This document shows positions 15,181 to 23,641 of a stretch of DNA of 64,000 nucleotides, one piece after another. This DNA comes from an uncultured Myxococcales bacterium. GTDB lineage: Bacteria > Myxococcota_A > UBA9042. The DNA is taken from positions 124,001 to 188,000 of the forward strand of contig CAIYBN010000144.1 in assembly GCA_903924465.1 (NCBI GenBank), read 5' to 3'. The translations under genes were made by a program, and so were the position numbers. How positions within the stretch are numbered: position 1 is the stretch's first letter; each line of letters starts with the position of its first letter. Under the pieces are notes generated by a model. That model had not been told where the DNA came from and made no database searches. It worked only from the letters and a program-made list of their open reading frames with translations.

Positions 15181-18012
15181 CTATTTGGCGACGATCGTCG
15201 GCTTGCTGACCGCGGCGTTGGTGAAGCGCAGGCTGTCGAGCAGGACCGCAGTGTCGTACTGGCCGTCACCGACATCGAAGACCGTAAAGGCGATGGTGAT
15301 CGTGTCGTTGGCCTTGACGGCAAAACTCGCGGTCGACCAGCCGTAGGCACCGCCGGCGCCGGCCTCGTAGCCGGTGCCTGTCAAGCCGGTGTCGCCCTTG
15401 CTGCAGCCGGTGCACGTCGTGAACGTGATGTCGGTGGGATCGAAGCACTTGCCCAATGCGTCGCCGACCACGTCACCGCTGTACGCCTGGCCCTGTATGA
15501 CCACCGCGAAGCCGTCCGAGTATTGGGCGCCGATGTACTCCGGATACTCAGCGCTGAAAAACGCGAAATCAAAGGACATGGCCGTGGCGTTCGTCGGTAT
15601 CGTGACTTTGACGCGCAGCACGACGCCGTCCTGCGCTGCGACGCCCGTGCACTTGCCCTGGTTCAAGCCCGTGCTCGTCACGCCGAAATCTGTACCACTT
15701 TGCGGCGCCGCGTAGCCCGTTTCGCCTTCTGCCGCCGCGATGCCCGTCGACAATAGCACCATGTTGCTGCCGGCTTGCGGCGCGAACGTGCCTCCAAATT
15801 TGCCGCGGATGGCGCGGGCCTTGGCGCTGGCGAGGACCGGCGAATCGCTGATGCCCGTGCACAGGTCCAACGCCTTGGCGTAATCGCCGTCGTTCGCGCT
15901 GTTCAAACCCGTGTCGCAGAGTGGCACGTCGTCGGTCTTGCCGTCGCAGTTGTCGTCCAAGCCGTTGCCGGGCAGCTCGAAGGCCGTCGGGTCGAATTTG
16001 GCCGTGTGCACGCAGGCCTTGGCCGTGCAGGAATCGATGGTGCACAACACACCGTCGTTGCACGAAGTCGGGTTGGTGTAGCCGCTGCCGTTGCTGTTGC
16101 ATGCCCACAGGTTGGTGCCGTTGCACGTCGCGGCGCTGCACACGTCGGCGTGACACGTCTGGTCGCTGCCGCAGAATTGCGCGTCGGTGCAATCTGCGTC
16201 GCTCGTGCAGCCCACGCAGACACCCTTTTGCTGATCGCAGACCTTCGTGCAGTCCTTGGACGACGTGCATGCTTTGACCGTCACGCACAGGTTTGCTTGG
16301 CATTCCTGACCGGTGGCGCAATCCGTCTTGAAGTTGCAGTCGACACAGGCCTTCGCGGTGGTGTTGCAGACCTGCTTGGTGGCTTTGCATTGCACGTCCG
16401 ACTGACAACTGACGGCCTTCTTGCAGGTTTGCGCCTGACAGATGCCGCCCACGCCGCAATCCGCGTCCTTGGTGCAGGCCACGCATGTGTGGGACGTCAA
16501 GTCGCACACGGTGCCGCCGTTGCAGTCCGTGATCGTCGCGCACGGCGGCAAGCTGACGGGCGTGCAACCGGCCTGAAGCGCGTGCGTGCAGCCGATTTTC
16601 GGATCGCAGGCGTCGGCCGTGCATTCGTTGCCGTCATCGCACGTGTTCGCGACGCCGGCCGCACAGACGCTGGCGGCGCAGCTGTCTCCGACCGTGCACG
16701 GATTGCCGTCCTCGCAAGCCCCCGCGCCAGCGGTGTGCGTGCAGCCGAGCTTGTCACACGCGTCCGCGGTGCACGCATTGCCGTCGTCGCAGCTCACCGT
16801 GGCTTTGCCCACGCATTGGGTGCCCTGGCAAGCGTCACCGGTGGTGCACGCGCTGCCGTCGTCGCAGGACGTCGCGTTGTTGGCCAGATGCACGCAGCCA
16901 GGGCCGGGCTGGCACGCGTCGTTCGTGCACGCGTTCTGGTCGTTGCAGTCCGTGGCCTTGCCGCTCTCGCACTTGCCCGCGGTGCAGACGTCGCCCGTGG
17001 TGCAGGCGTTGCCGTCGGAACACGGATCCGCGTTGGGCGCGTGCCCGCAGCCGGTGCCGGGCACGCAGAGATCGGTGGTGCACGGATCGTTGTCACCGCA
17101 GGACGTGGTGGACGCGACGTAGCCGGTGCCATCTGCGTTGCAATTCCAGACACTTGCGTCCTGGCAAATCGGCGTCGTACAGGACTTGGCCATGCATTGG
17201 CCGGCCAGGCAATTCTGGCCCGTCGGGCAGTCGCCGCTCACAACACAGCCGACGCAGATGCCCGCGCCCTTGTTGCACACCAGGATGCCCGGGCAGTCCT
17301 TGGACGATGCGCACGGCGTCGGCGCCGCGCTGCAGTGGTTGGCCACACAGGCCTCGCCGGTCTTGCAATCGCCGACGCTCACGCAATCGACGCAGAAGCC
17401 GGCGGATTTGTCGCAGACCTGATTCGAGGCTTTGCACTGGCCATCCGATGTGCACGCAAGCGCCGCCACGCATTTCTGGTTGACACAAAGGCCCGCGCCA
17501 CCGCAATCCGCGGTCTTGAGGCAGGCCACGCAAATGTGCAATGCCGTGTCGCAGATGCCTTTCGTGCAGTCGTTCGCGAGCAAACACGGAATGGGCGTGG
17601 TGCCGCAACCGGGCGTCGGACCGTGCGCGCAGACGCCAAGTGCGTCGCAGCCGTCCACGGTGCACGGGTCGCCGTCGTCGCACGTTTGTGGACTGCACGC
17701 CGGCTTGACGTCGACCGTCGCGTCGGCCGGTGTCAGCGCATCGTCACTGCCGTCGGGCGTTGCCCCGTCCGTGGATACGCTGTCCAAGTCCGTGTTGGCA
17801 TCGGCGAGCGCGTCTTCGCCCGGCGCAACGTCCGTGCCGCCCGCCACATCCTGCAGCGCCGTATCCGCCAGTGCGTCGGCAGCCACGCCGGTGTCATCCT
17901 GCAGGCCCACATCGCCCTGCGCATCGTTCCCGAGGCCAGTGATGGCACCGCCGCCTGTCGCTGAACCGCAAGCCGTCGCCAGAGCTACTACGACACCAAT
18001 CCACCACTTCAT
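15181..18012 (-). CDS. Giant Cys-rich surface lipoprotein, choice-of-anchor-L-like end
   Basis: A 943-residue lipoprotein (signal peptide ending ALATACG, lipid Cys15). The parts in order are an Asp/Ala/Gly-rich stalk to about residue 105, a Cys-rich region to about 690 and a final domain of about 230 residues. The Cys-rich part is made of repeats of two types: CDDGNACTADAC and variants, and longer CNxxxxxCVxC modules such as VCNKGAGICVGCVVSGDCPTG. The C-terminal part has MSFDFAFFSAEYPEY and the following beta strands of the choice-of-anchor-L family. Expected location is the outer-membrane surface, with disulfide-bonded repeats as a rigid rod. Repeats of this kind are typical of large secreted proteins in Myxococcota; function is unknown. 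Confidence 0.88.
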   Translation of the reverse strand: MKWWIGVVVALATACGSATGGGAITGLGNDAQGDVGLQDDTGVAADALADTALQDVAGGTDVAPGEDALADANTDLDSVSTDGATPDGSDDALTPADATVDVKPACSPQTCDDGDPCTVDGCDALGVCAHGPTPGCGTTPIPCLLANDCTKGICDTALHICVACLKTADCGGAGLCVNQKCVAALACTSDGQCKASNQVCDKSAGFCVDCVSVGDCKTGEACVANHCSAAPTPCASSKDCPGILVCNKGAGICVGCVVSGDCPTGQNCLAGQCMAKSCTTPICQDASVWNCNADGTGYVASTTSCGDNDPCTTDLCVPGTGCGHAPNADPCSDGNACTTGDVCTAGKCESGKATDCNDQNACTNDACQPGPGCVHLANNATSCDDGSACTTGDACQGTQCVGKATVSCDDGNACTADACDKLGCTHTAGAGACEDGNPCTVGDSCAASVCAAGVANTCDDGNECTADACDPKIGCTHALQAGCTPVSLPPCATITDCNGGTVCDLTSHTCVACTKDADCGVGGICQAQTCKKAVSCQSDVQCKATKQVCNTTAKACVDCNFKTDCATGQECQANLCVTVKACTSSKDCTKVCDQQKGVCVGCTSDADCTDAQFCGSDQTCHADVCSAATCNGTNLWACNSNGSGYTNPTSCNDGVLCTIDSCTAKACVHTAKFDPTAFELPGNGLDDNCDGKTDDVPLCDTGLNSANDGDYAKALDLCTGISDSPVLASAKARAIRGKFGGTFAPQAGSNMVLLSTGIAAAEGETGYAAPQSGTDFGVTSTGLNQGKCTGVAAQDGVVLRVKVTIPTNATAMSFDFAFFSAEYPEYIGAQYSDGFAVVIQGQAYSGDVVGDALGKCFDPTDITFTTCTGCSKGDTGLTGTGYEAGAGGAYGWSTASFAVKANDTITIAFTVFDVGDGQYDTAVLLDSLRFTNAAVSKPTIVAK

Positions 18013-18104
18013 GTGTACCTGCCTGCCGCGGTGTTGCCACGCGCCGCTATCCTACTCAAGTTGCGCGCCACGCGCCAATTCTGTAGCAAAAGCCATCATC
18101 TCTG

Positions 18105-19541
18105 CTAGAACGGAATCCGCAAATCCAAGCCGACGGCCAGAATCGTGCCGTAGGACAGGAATCCGGGAAAGCCCGGATTGCCGGTTTGCAGCCCCTGCGC
18201 CTGCGGCACGGCTTTGCCGGATACCGGGTCGGTCATGTTGTCGGGCACTTCATCGCAGACCTTCGTCACGTTCGGCGCGCAGGTCTGGTATGGCCCCTGC
18301 GCCTTGTTGGTATCGCGCGCCAGCAGGCGCTGAATCGAGACATACCAGCCAACCTCGACGTTGCGTTCGCCCATCACAAAACGGTGACGCGCGCCACCGG
18401 ACACGCCCAAGCGGTCGTTGTCGACGTAGTTGGTACGCCCGGTCTGATCCGGCACCGGCGTCTGTTCGTACCGCAGTCCGGCATACAAGTACGTGAGTTC
18501 GGTCGCCTGCCATTGCCCGCCCAGCCGTGCGCTCCACGTGTCGGTAAAACCCGCCTTGTCGCCGACACTGTCGTGGTAATAGCTCCACAGCGAACGAATG
18601 ATGTCCAGCGTGCCCAGCAACCGGCCGTCCTTGTAGGCCGCACCGGCAACGAACTGGTGCGGCGTGAAGTTCATGACGAAATGCGCATCCTGGGTGATTG
18701 GAAAACCGGTCGCCGCGCCTTGAAAACCCTTGATTTGCAGCTTGTTTTCGATATCGAGGTTGAATGCGTTCTGGCCCCGCCACACCAGACCAAATTGCCA
18801 GCGCGCCGACGGCAGGAGCATCAAGCCGGCGTGCACGGTCGGGTTCCACTTCTGCTGGTTCGCCACGGTCATCTGGATCTGCTCCTGACGCGCCGCGTCC
18901 GCCAGATAGACCTGCGCCGTGGTCCCCGAATTCGGCAGCAACGAAGCGCCGATACCCACCGCCAGCCAGTCCGTCACGCGGTAGCCCGCGGCAAGCAGCA
19001 CCGACAGTTGCTGCTGGCGGTGGCCCAATAGTTCAAAGTCCAGACGGTTGCTGAAGTATTGCTCGCGCTCGTCGGAGAACCGCGCGGTCTGTTCGCCGAT
19101 CGAATTGATCGGCAAGCCCACGGCAAAACCCAAGCGTAACTGGTCCATCCACGGCGCCACGACGCCACCGAATTGCAGGGCGTAGGTCGACGGCATGTCG
19201 GTGGTGTCGCTGCGTGCGTTCAAGCGATACTTCGTTGGAATCGCGCTGCTTTTCGAGCCAAGGTCCGGCAAATCATAGCCCGCCGGGCGGTCCTTGAGGC
19301 GAATCGCCACATCGCTGTAGGTCAGCATGACGCCGGCGCTGACGGAAGGCTGCGCCAGTGCGAGGCCAGCCGGGTTGTAGTAGGTCGCGCTGTAGTCGTC
19401 GGCCACGGCGGTGCCGGTATTGCCCATCGCCGACGCCCGCGCACCGAGGCCATACACGTCAAATGGATTTGCCAACGCCGCACACGGCGCGATCAGGCCG
19501 ACCAGCACGCCAGCCAGCAGCCAAGTTCGCACCGTGTTCAT
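18105..19541 (-). CDS. FadL/OmpP1-like outer-membrane transport protein
   Basis: A 478-residue beta-barrel protein. A signal peptide (LLAGVLVGLIAPCAALA) precedes the family's N-terminal hatch signature, ARASAMGNTGTAVADDYSAT, then YYNPAGLA. The rest is alternating beta strands ending in the aromatic outer-membrane signal (LDLRIPF). The family transports long-chain fatty acids or other hydrophobic molecules across the outer membrane. The ATG at 19541 is chosen for signal-peptide length; an ATG at 19562 has a better G-rich box and would add seven residues. It is followed after 92 bp by the Cys-rich lipoprotein gene in the same direction. Confidence 0.88.
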   Translation of the reverse strand: MNTVRTWLLAGVLVGLIAPCAALANPFDVYGLGARASAMGNTGTAVADDYSATYYNPAGLALAQPSVSAGVMLTYSDVAIRLKDRPAGYDLPDLGSKSSAIPTKYRLNARSDTTDMPSTYALQFGGVVAPWMDQLRLGFAVGLPINSIGEQTARFSDEREQYFSNRLDFELLGHRQQQLSVLLAAGYRVTDWLAVGIGASLLPNSGTTAQVYLADAARQEQIQMTVANQQKWNPTVHAGLMLLPSARWQFGLVWRGQNAFNLDIENKLQIKGFQGAATGFPITQDAHFVMNFTPHQFVAGAAYKDGRLLGTLDIIRSLWSYYHDSVGDKAGFTDTWSARLGGQWQATELTYLYAGLRYEQTPVPDQTGRTNYVDNDRLGVSGGARHRFVMGERNVEVGWYVSIQRLLARDTNKAQGPYQTCAPNVTKVCDEVPDNMTDPVSGKAVPQAQGLQTGNPGFPGFLSYGTILAVGLDLRIPF

Positions 19542-19671
19542 TGCTGTCGTGCCGACGCGCATGCCCGCCCCATCCGCACACGCACCCACTCGGATGCATC
19601 GCCGCCCGAGTCTACTGCGCCTGACGAACCAGCGGACAGTCAAACCTGGGCGAGTCGCCGTTGCTCGGTGC

Positions 19672-20601
19672 TCAGTGGCCGTGTTGTTCCGTCCAGAACG
19701 GCGTCGCGCGCATCGCGGAGTCGCTCGTCTCGGTCGGCACGAACGTATCCAAATAGACCGAAACGCGCGCGCCGTTCTTGCGCAGCCAGCTGAGCGCCGC
19801 GGCACTGCGATCCAGGTGCTCCATTTCGTGCCGCAATTCATCGGCGTGGCGCAGGCCCTTGAGGAATTGGCTGTGATTCAAGCACGCCTCGCTGCGCGGG
19901 TCGGTACGGCAACCCAGCCAGTCCATCGGCACCGTCACTTTCCAGAATTTGTCGACCTGCGTCATCAGTTCGATCACGGCGCCAACGGCATCCAGCGGGT
20001 CAACGGTCACGGCGTGCAGCTTGTCCTTCCACTGGCGCAGATAGGCACCTTCAAAGCCAACGAGCTTGGCGATCACGCCCTGCACCGCCGGGTCGGTATC
20101 ACCGGACACCACAGCGGGCTCCGGCCCTGGCCCGGGCGCCACTGCCGACGGCTTGGCGGCAGCCGCCGCACCATCTGCCGCCGCGGACCGCACGCACTGG
20201 GCATGCCACTTGTACAGGTGCGCGACGACTTCTTCCATCGCCGCCGACACCTTGCCATCCGCGTCCTTGTGGTAGACCTTCTGCGTGGAGCGCTGCTCGT
20301 CCGCGTCGAACGCGAGTCCGACGACTGCGTCACAGCCTTTGGCAGCTGCCACTTGCTTGAAATTCTTTTCGACGCCTTTGCGGTCGTCCTCGCCCTTCTT
20401 GGTCGTTTCCGCCAGCGTACCGACGATGACCACGGGCGGCGCCAGCGCATCGGCCGTGTCCGCCAGTTCAACTTTCATGCCAATCTTGAGCGGCTTGAAA
20501 GGCGCCTGGCTGGGCGTCGCCTTGAACTGCGCACCGCCACAGGCCGCGGCAAAGAGCACAATCGAGCTAAACCATACAGAATTCAGGATACTGCGACGCA
20601 T
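19672..20601 (-). CDS. Lipoprotein of unknown function
   Basis: A 309-residue lipoprotein (signal peptide ending LFAAACGG, lipid Cys near residue 21). Two soluble parts flank an Ala/Pro/Gly linker near 140-165. The first (about 35-135) contains GCDAVVGLAFDADEQRSTQKVYHKD, shortened here to its core GCDAVVGLAFDAD; the second is mainly helical. I do not recognise either part. The start has AGGGGA about 7 bp upstream. It lies between the FKBP gene (93 bp upstream) and the FadL-like gene (130 bp downstream), all on the minus strand. Confidence 0.84.
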   Translation of the reverse strand: MRRSILNSVWFSSIVLFAAACGGAQFKATPSQAPFKPLKIGMKVELADTADALAPPVVIVGTLAETTKKGEDDRKGVEKNFKQVAAAKGCDAVVGLAFDADEQRSTQKVYHKDADGKVSAAMEEVVAHLYKWHAQCVRSAAADGAAAAAKPSAVAPGPGPEPAVVSGDTDPAVQGVIAKLVGFEGAYLRQWKDKLHAVTVDPLDAVGAVIELMTQVDKFWKVTVPMDWLGCRTDPRSEACLNHSQFLKGLRHADELRHEMEHLDRSAAALSWLRKNGARVSVYLDTFVPTETSDSAMRATPFWTEQHGH

Positions 20602-20694
20602 GATGTTCCCCTATTGCGGCCCTTGAGACCCCGACGCCCGCGCGGTGTACCTGCCCGCCGGGTTCAAGTCAAGGAGATCACGGTTATTGAGCAC

Positions 20695-21477
20695 TCAGGG
20701 CGACTCAATGTCCAGAAGTTCCACGTCAAAAACCAGCATGCCGCGCGGTGCACCTGCGCGACCTTGGTAGGCCAGATGCTCCGGAATCCACAAGCGGCGC
20801 GTCTCGCCGACGACCATCAGCTTCGCGCCGTCGCGCCAGCCCTGAATGACCTGCGACAGCGACAAACGCACCGGCACGCCGCGCACCACGGAGCTGTCGA
20901 ACATCTTGCCATCCGTTGTCCAGCCCGTGTAGTGCACGACGACCATGTCGTCCTCGGTCGGATGTTCCGTCCCCGTGCCCGGCTTGAGCACTTTGTGCCA
21001 CACACCGCTCGGCGTGCGCGCCGCATCCACCGGAGCCGCGGTCACATCGGCGGGCGCCGCCACCGTTGCAGGCGGATTTGGATTGCGCGGCAGGGCTTTG
21101 CGCTCCGCTTTCGCGACCGGCTTCTCCTCGTCTGTCTTGCCGTCCAAATCCGGCGCGTCTTTCTCTGCGTCCTTTTCGGTCTCGCGATCCTTGCCGTCAT
21201 CGCGGCTGTGCTCACGCTGCGACTGGTGACTCTTGCGACCCCGGGCGACCTGCTGATCGCGCGCCGCCTGCTTGGCCCGCTTGGCGGCGGCCTTGATCTC
21301 CGCGTCCGAGACCGAGACCTTGCCGTCGACCGGCTTGTTGGCGCCGTCCTCCGCCCCCGGTTCCGCGGTAATTTCCACGCCTGGCGGCGGCAGCTCCTGG
21401 AGCTTGGGACCACCGCAAGCGAACAGCGTTGGGAACAGCAGAGCGACGACAGCGGCGAGAGGGGCGGACAACTTCAT
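20695..21477 (-). CDS. FKBP-type peptidyl-prolyl isomerase lipoprotein
   Basis: A 260-residue lipoprotein (signal peptide ending FPTLFACGG). It has a highly charged spacer of Lys/Arg/Asp/Glu at about 55-130 and a C-terminal FKBP domain of about 110 residues. Family residues are visible in VVVHYTGWTTDGKMFDSS, VIQGWRDGAKLMVVGE, RLWIPEHLAY and FDVELLDI. It should catalyse prolyl isomerisation in the periplasm, helping envelope proteins to fold. The ATG at 21477 is the only start that keeps the signal peptide compact. It is the first gene of the minus-strand run down to 11678. Confidence 0.93.
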   Translation of the reverse strand: MKLSAPLAAVVALLFPTLFACGGPKLQELPPPGVEITAEPGAEDGANKPVDGKVSVSDAEIKAAAKRAKQAARDQQVARGRKSHQSQREHSRDDGKDRETEKDAEKDAPDLDGKTDEEKPVAKAERKALPRNPNPPATVAAPADVTAAPVDAARTPSGVWHKVLKPGTGTEHPTEDDMVVVHYTGWTTDGKMFDSSVVRGVPVRLSLSQVIQGWRDGAKLMVVGETRRLWIPEHLAYQGRAGAPRGMLVFDVELLDIESP

Positions 21478-21588
21478 GGCGTGCAGGCTGCCGGATTCGC
21501 GCCGGGCTGGCAAGTTGCCGTGTGACCTAGAATTCACCTCCGATTCTTCCGCGGACGCCGATTTCGGATGCGATTCAAGGCGCAAGGA

Positions 21589-21634
21589 GGCGCCGGCCCG
21601 AAGGCGACCTCGACGGTCGGTGAGGGCCGGCGCC
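21589..21634. other. Long hairpin in a divergent intergenic region
   Basis: GGCGCCGGCCC at 21589-21599 pairs perfectly with GGGCCGGCGCC at 21624-21634 (11 bp). The 24-nt loop contains a second stem, CGACC/GGTCG. It lies between the FKBP gene (minus) and the HEAIH gene (plus), 89 bp upstream of the TTG start at 21723, so a terminator is not expected there. It may be a 5' leader structure or a protein-binding palindrome. The rest of the 245-bp gap shows nothing clear. Confidence 0.5.
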
Positions 21635-21722
21635 GACGCCGCAACGCAGAAGCGCGCCGAAAGCGGTGGATCGCGGTGACAGCACGGAGCGTGCGTGCGA
21701 TGATCGCCGGAGCGAGGTTCTC

Positions 21723-22448
21723 TTGGTCTGCCGCCAGTTTGTCGTTCTCCTGCTGCTGATTGCGGCGCCAACATCTGCAGCGCAGGTGTTGCGCGTCGAT
21801 GCTGTGCCGGACCCGCACGCACCGTGGCTGGCCGAGGCGCCGGAGCGCTACACGGCCTGGCTGGAGCAGCATCAGGTTGGCACGTTTCTCCAGCTGGTGG
21901 CGCCCGTGTTCGCGACGCGTTTGGAGGCCTCGCAGCCGTTGCGCATTCATCTCGTGGCCGGCGATGGCGGCGAATCGATGCACGCGCGCACGGTCGCGGA
22001 CGATTTGGCCGTGCAGATTCGCGAACAGGACACACCCGATCGCCGGGCCGACGTGATCGTCCACGAGGCAATCCATGCCCTGCAGCAGCGGGGCGACGTC
22101 CTGCGCGGCATCAAGAATCTGCCGACGCCGGCCCAGAAACTGCTGGATGAAGCGCTGGCGACCGCGATCGGCCAAGGGTTGTGGCGGTGGCTGGACCACG
22201 CACTCGGCGAGGCAATGGGGGAAGACGTCTGGCGCCAGGGTCGGGATCGTTACGCGGAAGATGCCGCGCGACCGTGGTACGTCGCTGGCCAAAGCGGCGC
22301 GCAAATCGACGCCTGGGCGCGCGCGCTTGTCGCCTGTGTGACGCAAGCCATCGCCTATGGTACACCGATCGAGGCAGCGGCGGATGGGCTGCGTGACACT
22401 TGGCAACACGCTCAGTTGGACGCGCCGGTGCAAGGACGGAAACGATGA
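21723..22448 (+). CDS. Exported HEAIH metallopeptidase-like protein
   Basis: About 241 residues starting at a TTG preceded by CGAGG at 5 bp; a GTG at 21666 is an upstream alternative. A signal peptide (VVLLLLIAAPTSAA) leads to a domain with the zinc motif HExxH as VIVHEAIHALQQ. A Glu in LLDEALATAIGQG follows about 25 residues later and could be the third ligand, as in gluzincins. The fold is otherwise not one I can name. Its stop overlaps the next gene's ATG (ATGA at 22445-22448). Together with the two following exported enzymes it forms a tightly coupled secretory operon. Activity is inferred from the motif only. Confidence 0.8.
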   Translation: MVCRQFVVLLLLIAAPTSAAQVLRVDAVPDPHAPWLAEAPERYTAWLEQHQVGTFLQLVAPVFATRLEASQPLRIHLVAGDGGESMHARTVADDLAVQIREQDTPDRRADVIVHEAIHALQQRGDVLRGIKNLPTPAQKLLDEALATAIGQGLWRWLDHALGEAMGEDVWRQGRDRYAEDAARPWYVAGQSGAQIDAWARALVACVTQAIAYGTPIEAAADGLRDTWQHAQLDAPVQGRKR

Positions 22449-23641
22449 CGACACGATTTGCGGCACTGTTTTGTCTGGCTGCGCTGGCTGGATGCGCCAA
22501 AACAACGGCGGCCAGCTATGACACGACCGTTTCACAGGATGTCTCAGCGGACACGACCGATGGTGCCGACGCGGCTGCGGCGGTCGAAGACTGGCGCAAG
22601 GATGGCCCCTTTCCCGTTGGTCACGCCGATTTCGTCCTCACCGACGCCGCGCGTTCGCGCACACTGCGCGTGACCGTGTGGTATCCGGCGGCTGAATCGG
22701 CGCGGGCAGCGGCAGATGCCGGGACGAATCTGGCGGATTTCTACCCAGTTGGATCGCCCGAGCACGCCACGATGACCACCCTGCTGGCGACGGCGCCGAC
22801 GACCTGTGTGCGCAGCCAGACCCATTCGGCCGCCAATGCCGAACCCGCGACGACGACAGCCTGGCCGCTGGTGGCCTTTTCGCACTGTCACACCTGCACG
22901 CGCTTTGAGGCCACGACCATCGCCGAGCGCCTGGCCAGCCATGGTATTGCGGTCATTGCGCCGGATCACACCGGCAACACGATCTTTGAAGGCCTCGCCG
23001 GCACGTCGGCGGGTCTGGGCGCAGCGTTCCTGCAAGTGCGCACCGACGACATGCGGTTCGTGCTCGATCAGGCGTTGGATCCGACAGGAACGACCTTGCC
23101 CGCGAATCTGCGCGGTAAATTCGACCCGACGCGCATTGGCGCGCTGGGCCACAGCTTTGGCGGCGTGACCGTGGGCAAGCTGCTGATGGACGATCCGCGA
23201 CCCAAGGCCGGCATGGCGTTGGCGGTGCCGATGGCGCAGCCGCTGCTGCCAGGCGTAGACATGGCGCAGATTCACGTGCCCGTGGCGTTTGTGCTGGCGC
23301 GCGAGGACAACTCGATCCTGGAAGTGGGCAACTCGTTCATTCGCCAGGACTACGCCGACGCCAATCCACCGGTTTGGCTGCTGGAAGTGGCCGATGCCGG
23401 GCATTTCTCGTTTTCTGACATCGCCGGCATCATTGCGAATTTCGACGCCGGATGCGGCAAAGGTCAGCGGATGGCGGATCAATCCGACTTCACATACCTC
23501 GACAACGCGACTGCGCGGGGCATCGGCGCGCGGGCGGTCGGCGCGTTCTTTGGCCAAACACTGCGTGGCGAGACAGCCGCCGACGAGGCGCTGATGGCTG
23601 CTGAACCTGCCGGCGTGGTGTTTCCGTCCGAGCGCAAATGA
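22445..23641 (+). CDS. Alpha/beta-hydrolase lipoprotein (PAF-acetylhydrolase-like)
   Basis: A 398-residue lipoprotein (signal peptide ending LAALAGCAK) with a Thr/Asp/Ala-rich stalk of about 35 residues, then an alpha/beta hydrolase domain. RTLRVTVWYPAA at the start of the domain, WPLVAFSHCHTC for the oxyanion region and the nucleophile elbow GALGHSFGG are visible. The late His lies in DAGHFSFSD. This layout resembles platelet-activating-factor acetylhydrolase-like and dienelactone hydrolase-like esterases. The substrate is unknown. It overlaps both neighbours by 4 bp, so it is translated in series with the metallopeptidase-like protein and the GSDH-type dehydrogenase. Confidence 0.88.
   Translation: MTTRFAALFCLAALAGCAKTTAASYDTTVSQDVSADTTDGADAAAAVEDWRKDGPFPVGHADFVLTDAARSRTLRVTVWYPAAESARAAADAGTNLADFYPVGSPEHATMTTLLATAPTTCVRSQTHSAANAEPATTTAWPLVAFSHCHTCTRFEATTIAERLASHGIAVIAPDHTGNTIFEGLAGTSAGLGAAFLQVRTDDMRFVLDQALDPTGTTLPANLRGKFDPTRIGALGHSFGGVTVGKLLMDDPRPKAGMALAVPMAQPLLPGVDMAQIHVPVAFVLAREDNSILEVGNSFIRQDYADANPPVWLLEVADAGHFSFSDIAGIIANFDAGCGKGQRMADQSDFTYLDNATARGIGARAVGAFFGQTLRGETAADEALMAAEPAGVVFPSERK

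Noticed and set aside
15775-17964. A 729-codon open frame opposite the Cys-rich lipoprotein
   Set aside because: Shadow of the Cys-rich repeats; Ala/Arg/Val-rich without any domain.
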